Assembly: GCA_965524675.1 (NCBI GenBank)
Contig: CBERPN010000237.1
Span: 1 to 7,124, forward strand
Direction: 5' to 3'
Source: CALLQB01 sp036479275
Lineage (GTDB): Bacteria; Actinomycetota; Acidimicrobiia; Acidimicrobiales; SHLQ01
DNA: 7,124 nt
Shown here: piece by piece, positions 1 through 5,080 of the stretch
How positions within the stretch are numbered: the first letter of the stretch is position 1
Layout of the letters: each line of letters starts with the position of its first letter
Made by a program: the position numbers and the translations under genes
Notes under the pieces: model-generated
Told to the model about the DNA's origin: nothing
The model's input: the letters and a program-made list of their open reading frames with translations, nothing else
The model's database searches: none

Positions 1-1
1 C

Positions 2-277
2 CTCCTGGCCCTGCACCGAGAAGCCGAGTGGGAGCGAGCCAACACCGCAGCGCTGCTTTCGAAGTTGAGCGGTCGCGAGATCCAGGTGCTAGCCAGCCTC
101 GTCAGGGGCTACAACGTGCAGTCGATAGCCGACACCTCATTTGTCTCCACCAGCACTGTGCGCAGCCAGGTGAAGGCGATCCTGCGGAAGCTAAATGTCC
201 GGTCTCAGCTCGAGGCCGTGGCGCTAGTTCATCGCTTGGGCTGGAACCCGCCCACCATTGATGAGTCACCACAATAG
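2..277 (+). CDS. LuxR-family transcriptional regulator, C-terminal DNA-binding part (5' end outside window)
   Basis: The frame is open from the left edge to the TAG at 275-277, giving 91 visible residues, so the start and the N-terminal sensor, receiver or ATPase domain are not seen. The visible part begins LLALHREAEWERANTAALLS and then enters a LuxR/FixJ-type helix-turn-helix: LSGREIQVLASLVRGYNVQSIA (the usual LTxREReVL..la.G.s..eIA pattern), followed by the recognition helix around STSTVRSQVKAILRKLNVRS and the closing QLEAVALVHRLGW. These are the standard GerE/LuxR_C_like landmarks, so DNA binding is well supported. The TTG at 65 lies inside the first helix of the domain and cannot be the true start. 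What it senses and which genes it controls cannot be told. It is co-oriented with the secreted-protein gene that begins 110 bases downstream, so control of that gene is possible but unproven. Confidence 0.9.
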   Translation, partial: LLALHREAEWERANTAALLSKLSGREIQVLASLVRGYNVQSIADTSFVSTSTVRSQVKAILRKLNVRSQLEAVALVHRLGWNPPTIDESPQ

Positions 278-335
278 GTGGTAATTAGGGTGTGAAATTT
301 GATGAAATGGGTCGATTGGCCCCTTTCTGACCACA

Positions 336-354
336 CAGAGTGGGAATTACTCTG
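336..354 (+). other. Small inverted repeat upstream of the secreted-protein gene
   Basis: CAGAGT (336-341) and ACTCTG (349-354) are perfect inverted copies separated by 7 bases and lie 33 bases before the ATG at 388. There is no T-run after it, so it does not look like a terminator. It could be an operator half-site pair or a 5'-UTR hairpin. A 6-bp repeat of this kind can also arise by chance. Confidence 0.25.
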
Positions 355-375
355 GAGCTACCCCACATCTAGCTC

Positions 376-379
376 AGGA
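376..379 (+). promoter_or_regulatory. Ribosome binding site for the secreted GH140-like/RTX gene
   Basis: AGGA sits 8 bases before the ATG at 388, a normal Shine-Dalgarno spacing. It supports this ATG, which also places a complete signal peptide at the N-terminus. Confidence 0.55.
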
Positions 380-387
380 CTCTCCCC

Positions 388-2061
388 ATGCTTGCTCTTC
401 ATACGAGAACTCTGCTGGCAGCGCTACTCGTTGCTCTGCTCAGTGTCGGAGCGGTTGCCATCAACCCGACTCCCGCCGCCGCGCATCACGACTCGAACGT
501 GACCCAGACGGTTGAGTCTTTCGATACAGCGTGGGAGTTGCCCTATAAGGGAACTCAGGCACAGCAGATCGCGTACCTCGATCACATCGCAGCGGCTGGA
601 TTCACAGGGGTTTGGTTCGCATATTTGACCTCCACTGGTCAGGCCTTTGACACCACCACCGTTCTCGGTGAGCAACAGGCATCGCTCGATGTCGACGGCA
701 ACATCATTTTGAACCAGGGCTACGCAGATGACATCACCTGGCTGCTCGACCAGATGAATAGCCGGGGACTCAAGGCTGGCATCGTCACCGCCTGGGGCGT
801 TCGCTACATCCACGGCGAATGGACGACTGGGTTCTGCGAGAACCTGCATCAAGGGCCGCTCAATGTTGATACGTCATATGATGTTGGCACGCAGTTGGCT
901 GGCGACTTCGCAACCCACCCCGCCGTTGAGTATTGGGTACTCGGTGGCGACAACTTCTGTGGGGCGACCGTAGCCGAGCGCGCCGATCCTCAGATCTGGG
1001 CGAACCTTGCGCAAGGGCTTCGCGATGGTGGCGCCACCCAGCCCATTACGTTTCACTCTTCACCGCTCGTAGCTTTCATGCTGGAGTTCATTGACGAGCC
1101 TTGGCTCGACTTTTTGTCGGTTGAGACGGGCCACTGCATGCCGCCAGCACAAATGGAAAGCCTGCTTGCAAGTGCTGGTAACCATCCGAGTGGAAAGGCT
1201 ATCTTCGCCGCCGAAATGCGCTACGAGGGATTCGAGCCCGAGTGGAGTGGTTGTCAGGAGCACGGCCCCGGCGACCCGGTTCTGCCCGCCGACGTCTACG
1301 ACGACACCACCGCTGCGATGAGAGCGGGCGTCACAGGCCTCCTCTACGGACACGATGACAGGTGGCGTTGGGCTCCTAACGTCGAAGCCTCCTACGGCGC
1401 CCCGGGCGAGACGATCTTCATGAGCCTGGTCGGTCCGCATATGGCACCGCAGATCTACCCAACTACGACAGCGTGGACGTCGTCGACCACCTCATCGACC
1501 ACAACCACTTCGACCACTATTCCGCCCACGACTATTTCAACAACATCTACTACCTCAACCACGACGACTAGCACCACTACGACGACGACAACCACCACGA
1601 CTCCACCTCCGACCGAGTACTGCGAAGGCGAGGTCGCGACCATCGTTGGCACCAGTGGGGCCGATGTCCTGATCGGCACAAGCGGGAGAGACGTGATAGT
1701 CGCGAAGGGCGGCAACGACATCATCCGTGGGCGGGGCGGCAACGACCTGATTTGCGGTGATGGCGGTAAAGACATCATTCGTGGTGGCTCGGGGAGCGAC
1801 GTACTCGTCGGGGGAACCGGACGAGACGTTCTAAAGGGCGGTTCGGGCAACGACGTACTGCGAGGCGGGACTCAAGCCGACAAGCTCAACGGCGGCCGCG
1901 GCAACGACTACCTCGAGGGTGGCGGCGGGAACGATCGCCTCAAGGGTGGCCGCGGGCTCGACATTCTGCAGGGCGGAAGTGGCGCCGACATACTCAAGGG
2001 CGGGCGAGGCATCGACACGTGCTATGGCGGAACCGGCATCAACTCCATCAACGGCTGCTGA
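388..2061 (+). CDS. Secreted DUF4038/apiosidase-like (GH140-like) protein with Thr-rich linker and C-terminal RTX repeats
   Basis: This is a 557-residue exported protein. Residues 1-32 form a Sec-type signal peptide: HTR, then hydrophobic TLLAALLVALLSVGAVA, with possible cleavage after AVA (24) or AAA (32). Residues about 45-355 resemble the DUF4038/apiosidase-like TIM barrel: FDTAWELPYKG, then AGFTGVWFAY; YWVLGGDN with D188; FLSVETGH near 243-249; AAEMRYEGFEPEW with E276; and GVTGLLYGHDDRWRWAP. In the GH140 apiosidase family the catalytic pair is an Asp and a Glu in these two contexts, so D188 and E276 are the candidate catalytic residues (inferred by motif alignment). Four cysteines in the domain (150, 191, 250, 289) could form disulfides. 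Residues about 359-409 are a Thr/Ser/Pro linker. Residues 421-555 are fifteen RTX nonapeptides, followed by a terminal GC. The likely role is calcium-stabilised extracellular glycan binding or cleavage. The substrate is unknown, and loss of catalysis is possible. AGGA at 376-379 supports the start. Confidence 0.82.
   Translation: MLALHTRTLLAALLVALLSVGAVAINPTPAAAHHDSNVTQTVESFDTAWELPYKGTQAQQIAYLDHIAAAGFTGVWFAYLTSTGQAFDTTTVLGEQQASLDVDGNIILNQGYADDITWLLDQMNSRGLKAGIVTAWGVRYIHGEWTTGFCENLHQGPLNVDTSYDVGTQLAGDFATHPAVEYWVLGGDNFCGATVAERADPQIWANLAQGLRDGGATQPITFHSSPLVAFMLEFIDEPWLDFLSVETGHCMPPAQMESLLASAGNHPSGKAIFAAEMRYEGFEPEWSGCQEHGPGDPVLPADVYDDTTAAMRAGVTGLLYGHDDRWRWAPNVEASYGAPGETIFMSLVGPHMAPQIYPTTTAWTSSTTSSTTTTSTTIPPTTISTTSTTSTTTTSTTTTTTTTTTPPPTEYCEGEVATIVGTSGADVLIGTSGRDVIVAKGGNDIIRGRGGNDLICGDGGKDIIRGGSGSDVLVGGTGRDVLKGGSGNDVLRGGTQADKLNGGRGNDYLEGGGGNDRLKGGRGLDILQGGSGADILKGGRGIDTCYGGTGINSINGC
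1462..1617 (+). repeat. Low-complexity Thr/Ser/Pro linker coding tract
   Basis: About 50 codons (residues 359-410) are nearly all Thr, Ser or Pro, including ten consecutive Thr at 396-405. The DNA is an ACN-rich tract with mixed third bases, so it is low-complexity without being a pure simple repeat. Such linkers separate domains in exported actinobacterial enzymes and are often O-glycosylated. The opposite strand is open here and would encode a Val-rich peptide, which is a by-product of ACN codons. Confidence 0.8.
1648..2052 (+). repeat. Fifteen tandem RTX (GGxGxDxLx) calcium-binding nonapeptide units
   Basis: Residues 421-555 split exactly into 15 units of 9 residues (27 bp each) without an insertion, for example GTSGADVLI, GGSGNDVLR and GGRGNDYLE. 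Asp is at position 6 in 14 of 15 units; the last unit has Asn there, and unit nine has Gln where Gly is usual at position 4. In RTX proteins such units fold as a parallel beta-roll that binds calcium between turns. Cysteines sit just before the array (412), in unit four (456), in unit fourteen (545) and at the last residue (557), placed as if to cap both ends of the roll by disulfides. Confidence 0.9.
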
Positions 2062-2087
2062 TCACCCACAATTTCCAACCCCATCTC

Positions 2088-2137
2088 GTTCTGCCAGCGA
2101 AAACCGCCCCTATAGGGGCAAGCCTCGCTGGCAGAAC
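2088..2137 (+). terminator. Nested inverted repeat, probable transcription terminator after the RTX gene
   Basis: A perfect 13-bp stem joins 2088-2100 (GTTCTGCCAGCGA) and 2125-2137 (TCGCTGGCAGAAC). Inside its 24-base loop lies a perfect 14-bp palindrome, GCCCCTATAGGGGC (2106-2119), which can form its own 5-bp stem with a TATA loop. The element begins 26 bases after the RTX stop codon and is followed by TGGTTTT (2138-2144), a short and imperfect T-run. Position and strength fit an intrinsic terminator. The nested structure is more elaborate than most terminators, so a small repeated element or protein-binding site is an alternative. Confidence 0.6.
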
Positions 2138-2151
2138 TGGTTTTGCCCTAC

Positions 2152-2173
2152 GCTGACACGCTCATGTGTCGGC
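2152..2173 (+). other. Hairpin ahead of the flippase start
   Basis: GCTGACAC (2152-2159) can pair with GTGTCGGC (2166-2173) around a 6-base loop, with one T-G wobble. It lies 19 bases before the preferred ATG at 2193 and just before the GAAGG ribosome-binding candidate. It also covers the upstream in-frame GTG at 2166, which makes that GTG a less likely start. Its function is unknown; it may be part of the 5' leader. Confidence 0.3.
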
Positions 2174-2175
2174 TC

Positions 2176-2180
2176 GAAGG
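2176..2180 (+). promoter_or_regulatory. Candidate ribosome binding site deciding the flippase start
   Basis: GAAGG lies 12 bases before the ATG at 2193, slightly long spacing. Neither the upstream in-frame GTG (2166) nor the downstream ATG (2223) has a comparable purine-rich site, so it favours 2193 as the start. Confidence 0.4.
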
Positions 2181-2192
2181 TTTCTGGATTTA

Positions 2193-3815
2193 ATGAGTCA
2201 ACCCACCAATGGTTCGAACACCATGAGCGACCAGGTCGCCAGCGATTCGCTGTCGGTCGCCAAATGGACCTTGGCCAGTCGACTAACCGGATTCATCCGG
2301 GTGGCATTGGTAGGGGCCATCCTCGGCGCCACACACTTCGGTAACCTTTTCACTTTCGCCAATACCCTGCCGTGGATTACCTTCGAATTGGCGATTGGCG
2401 CACTGCTCGCATCGCTGGTCGTGCCTCCCTTGGTGGAGCGATTCGACGAAGGTGATCTCGATGCGGTTAGCGAGTTGGCCGGCGGATTCGCGGGGGTTGT
2501 GATTGTCGCGTTCGGAGCGGTGTCGTTGTTGGTTGTGGCGTTGAGTCCGTTCATTGCGCGGCTCTTCGTTTTCTTCGCCGACGACATCGACCCAGGGCTT
2601 GCCACCGACAATTACCTTGCGGCCGCTGTTCCAATGCTGATCATCACAGCCCCGCAACTCGTCGGCTACGGCCTTGCCTTCACCGGCGTGGCTGTGCAGA
2701 ACGCGATGGGTCGCTTCGCTTTTCCGGCCGCCGCACCAGTTATCGAGAACGTCATCGTCATCGCCGCGCTCGGGCTATACGCAGCGGTGTTTGAAACAGG
2801 AACCGAGCTCACCCAAATCAGCACCGGCCGTTGGCTGCTGCTAGCGGTCGGTTCTTCGCTCGGCGTGACCTCCCATGCTGTCCTTCAGCTAATGGCGGCC
2901 AAACGGATGGGTGTAAGCCTTCGCCCGCGAGCCGGTTGGAAAGACCCCGCCGTTCGCCAGATAATCCGACTAGCCGTTCCATCGAGCGGTGTAGCGGTTC
3001 TCAATGGCGTTCGGATGCTAGCGCTCGCGCTGTCGACCTCGGTCGTGCCAGGTGGCTATGTGGCATTCCAAATGGCTCTTAACTTTCTCAATGTGCCGGT
3101 GGCGCTTGGGGCGAAACCAGTGGCCCAGGCCATGCTGCCGCAACTGACTCGCCACGAAGCCAGCGGCAACGACTCAGCCTGGCGCGAGGAATACCAGAGA
3201 GGCTTGGGCCTAGCCGCACTGATCGCTATTCCTGCGGCGGTGGCCATTGTTGCTCTCGCCCGGCCGCTGGCGCTGGCCACAGCATTCGGCGCTCTAAGCG
3301 AAGGGACGGGGCCGGATCTGCTCACGGTCGCACTGATTGGTACCGGGCTTGCAGTAATCGGCGACACGCTCTTTCAAGTTGCAACCCCGGCCGCTTATTC
3401 GCGCCGAAATGCCAACGATCCGTTGCGAGCATTCGCGCTACGAACCGCTATCACGCTCACGGCGATCGTCGCATCATGGTTCGCTTTCGACGGTGTCGAA
3501 CTGGTGCTAGCCGTTGGTTTAGCCGTCGCTCTCGGTGACTTAGTCGCTGGCGTGTTCCTCCATCGTCGAATTGGGGCGGGAGAGATGTTGGGCGACTATC
3601 GACTCGATCAGAGCTTGCTGCGGTCGCTGGCCGCGGCACTGGTCGGCTTCATCCCGGTGGCGGTGGGAGCAGGCTTCGCGATCGGCCGTTTTGAGGATCC
3701 ACCACTTTCGACCTTGGTGGCCGGGGTGTTTGGGCTCGTCGGGCTCGCCAGCTACTTTGTAGTTCGCCATCGCCTTGGCAGCGAAGAACTAGACGCTCTT
3801 AGAAACTCGCGCTGA
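2193..3815 (+). CDS. murJ: MurJ/MviN-family (MOP superfamily) lipid-linked glycan flippase
   Basis: The product is a 540-residue integral membrane protein, the normal length for MviN/MurJ, with hydrophobic segments along its whole length consistent with about 14 helices. The N-terminal signature is clear: SRLTGFIRVALVGAILGA (R30 and R36, the SRxxGxxR motif), then FANTLPWITFELAIGALLAS ending in LVVPPL, which matches the 'ANtLPn..yELl.GG..ssvvvP' form seen in actinobacterial MviN proteins. Such proteins move lipid II or other lipid-linked saccharides from the cytoplasmic to the outer face of the membrane. The usual Asp of the DAF/DAY motif is Asn51 here, and the Arg pair found after LPN in E. 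coli MurJ is absent. A housekeeping peptidoglycan role is possible, but the adjoining polysaccharide genes make an exopolysaccharide-intermediate flippase equally plausible. ATG 2193 is preferred over GTG 2166 and ATG 2223. The 3' end overlaps the convergent glycosyltransferase gene by 27 bp. Confidence 0.85.
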   Translation: MSQPTNGSNTMSDQVASDSLSVAKWTLASRLTGFIRVALVGAILGATHFGNLFTFANTLPWITFELAIGALLASLVVPPLVERFDEGDLDAVSELAGGFAGVVIVAFGAVSLLVVALSPFIARLFVFFADDIDPGLATDNYLAAAVPMLIITAPQLVGYGLAFTGVAVQNAMGRFAFPAAAPVIENVIVIAALGLYAAVFETGTELTQISTGRWLLLAVGSSLGVTSHAVLQLMAAKRMGVSLRPRAGWKDPAVRQIIRLAVPSSGVAVLNGVRMLALALSTSVVPGGYVAFQMALNFLNVPVALGAKPVAQAMLPQLTRHEASGNDSAWREEYQRGLGLAALIAIPAAVAIVALARPLALATAFGALSEGTGPDLLTVALIGTGLAVIGDTLFQVATPAAYSRRNANDPLRAFALRTAITLTAIVASWFAFDGVELVLAVGLAVALGDLVAGVFLHRRIGAGEMLGDYRLDQSLLRSLAAALVGFIPVAVGAGFAIGRFEDPPLSTLVAGVFGLVGLASYFVVRHRLGSEELDALRNSR

Positions 3816-5078
3816 GCCTCTCAGCTCAAGTTTGTCATAGACGCCTAGCAAGGCTCGCTCGCTGGCTTTCCAACTGAGCGGACCAGTTATTCTTTCGTAC
3901 CCGATTGCTCCCATACGAGCGCGGCGGTCGGCGTCGTCGATCAGTTCGATAATGGCCATCGCCAAAGACTCAGCTGTGTTCTCGGCCACAAAGACTGCAC
4001 TATCCCCGGCGGTGTGACGCGACTCCTTTAGATCGAAGGACACCGTTGGCATCCCCATCGACATGTAGTCCATGGTTTTGGTCATCGTCGACACATTGTT
4101 CAGTGGGCCAAACAGATCTGGGGCTACCCCGATATCGGCTGTGGCCAGGTAGTCGAGCATGTCGTCGTCGCTGATGAAACCAGTAAACCGCACGCCCTCA
4201 CCAAGCCCGAGACGGGCGTGCTGTTCTTGCAGATCACCGAACTGATCGCCGGTTCCGACTATGGCGAACAACACCTCGGTTCGGCCCAGTTTGTTGCGAA
4301 CATGATGCGCTGCATCGATTAGCACGTGTACACCATCCTGATAGCCCATTACCCCAACGAACATCACCATGTGTTCGTAACCGGCTTTCAATTCGGGTCG
4401 AGGCGGTCGGCGTTGGTACACACGCGGGTCGGGCGCGTTGCGAACGACTACTACCTCATCGGCTGGTACTGAGTGCTCGCCAATCGCCCTCTCTCGGTAT
4501 GAGTCGTTGGTCGCGATGACCATGTCGGCCGCCCGGTAGCTGCGGGTCTCGCAAAACTGAAGCAGCTTGTAAACAAGCCCGCCGCCGCCCTCCTCGGTTT
4601 CGCCAAACTTCTCGCGGTAGGTCTCGGCCGCTAGATCGTGCTGGTCGAAGACGAAGCGGACCCCGAACGGGCCAAAGACCCATTTGAAAGGGAAGTAGAA
4701 GTCGGGTGGGTTGGCGACATGAATCACATCGAAACGCTGCTTGCGCCAGATCCGGAGCGCTAGCGCGAGCGTTGCCAGCATTGCCCAGCCGTACTCTACG
4801 ACGAAGTCCTGTTTACCTTTTCCGCCAAAGGGCATCGAGAAGCGATAGATATCAATGTCGTCGATTCGCTCGTAGCTACTCGTGTCGAGATCGTCGCCCT
4901 CTGGGCTGATAATCGATACTGCGTATCCGGCCCGGCGAAGGGTCGAGGCTTCGTTCCAGACGCGGCGATCATGGGGGACCGAACAGTTCTCGACGAGGAG
5001 TAGAACGTGGCCGAGCGAGGCGGGCGGTAAGTCGAGCCCTGGTTGATCATCGCTAGTTGGGTCGACGGCCGAGGACAT
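3789..5078 (-). CDS. GT4-family (WbuB-like) glycosyltransferase
   Basis: This 429-residue protein has the two-domain GT-B layout of retaining GT4 enzymes. The N-terminal acceptor half has VLLLVENCSVPHDRRVWNEA (residues 25-44), the typical 'D.Rv..ea..L...G..V' opening, then FDVIHVANPPDFYFP and VFDQHDLAAE (143-152). The C-terminal donor half has VMFVGVMGYQDGVHVLIDA (238-256), IVGTGDQ (273-279), and STMTKTMDYMSMGMPTVSFD (330-349) with KESRHTAG after it. The Lys-rich STMxKxMxYMxMGxPxV motif contacts the nucleotide-sugar; Asp337 stands where Glu is common (KxMEYM). The likely role is cytoplasmic, membrane-associated addition of a sugar to a lipid-linked repeat unit; donor and acceptor are unknown. 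ATG 5078 is chosen because it overlaps the upstream stop codon as TAATG and follows GAGGGG by 11 bases. A TTG two codons upstream is a weaker option. Confidence 0.9.
   Translation of the reverse strand: MSSAVDPTSDDQPGLDLPPASLGHVLLLVENCSVPHDRRVWNEASTLRRAGYAVSIISPEGDDLDTSSYERIDDIDIYRFSMPFGGKGKQDFVVEYGWAMLATLALALRIWRKQRFDVIHVANPPDFYFPFKWVFGPFGVRFVFDQHDLAAETYREKFGETEEGGGGLVYKLLQFCETRSYRAADMVIATNDSYRERAIGEHSVPADEVVVVRNAPDPRVYQRRPPRPELKAGYEHMVMFVGVMGYQDGVHVLIDAAHHVRNKLGRTEVLFAIVGTGDQFGDLQEQHARLGLGEGVRFTGFISDDDMLDYLATADIGVAPDLFGPLNNVSTMTKTMDYMSMGMPTVSFDLKESRHTAGDSAVFVAENTAESLAMAIIELIDDADRRARMGAIGYERITGPLSWKASERALLGVYDKLELRGSARVSKSV
3811..3825. terminator. Short hairpin at the convergent gene junction, weak terminator candidate
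   Basis: GCTGAG (3811-3816) and CTCAGC (3820-3825) form a perfect 6-bp stem with a 3-base loop exactly over the flippase stop codon. There is no proper T-run on either strand. Because the genes overlap tail to tail, any terminator for one lies inside the other, so this is the only obvious local candidate. Confidence 0.25.
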
Positions 5079-5080
5079 TA
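5076..5080 (-). promoter_or_regulatory. TAATG stop/start overlap coupling the dehydrogenase and glycosyltransferase genes
   Basis: On the minus strand the dehydrogenase TAA (5080-5078) shares its last A with the glycosyltransferase ATG (5078-5076). Such overlaps usually allow terminating ribosomes to restart, and they show that the two genes are co-transcribed. Confidence 0.7.

Larger units (their letters stand above)
278..387. other. Intergenic region between the LuxR gene and the secreted GH140-like/RTX gene
   Basis: This is a 110-base gap, more AT-rich in its first part than the flanking genes. It holds a short perfect hairpin at the LuxR stop codon (ACCAC 268-272 / GTGGT 278-282, 5-base loop), too weak to call a terminator, and a second hairpin at 336-354 listed separately. 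No convincing -35/-10 pair at normal spacing was found, so the promoter of the downstream gene is not assigned, although one is expected here if that gene is not co-transcribed with the LuxR gene. Confidence 0.5.

Noticed and set aside
28..261. Open frame overlapping the LuxR fragment
   Set aside because: It is out of frame with the conserved helix-turn-helix and its product has no family features.
299..502. Plus-strand open frame of 67 codons overlapping the secreted-protein start
   Set aside because: It has no recognisable domain or good ribosome binding site, and it overlaps the signal peptide of the well-supported gene in another frame.
1455..1850. Long minus-strand open frame with a Val-rich stretch
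   Set aside because: It is the reverse reading of the Thr-rich linker and the RTX repeats. The composition is fully explained by ACN and GGN codons on the plus strand, and the plus-strand protein has clear domains.
1648..2052. 27-bp periodic repeats as a possible CRISPR or minisatellite
   Set aside because: The copies are imperfect, have no unique spacers, and encode a continuous RTX nonapeptide array in frame.
2166..2192. GTG at 2166 as the flippase start
   Set aside because: No purine-rich site lies upstream, the codon is buried in a hairpin, and the extra nine residues are not part of the family's N-terminal motif. ATG 2193 has GAAGG ahead of it.
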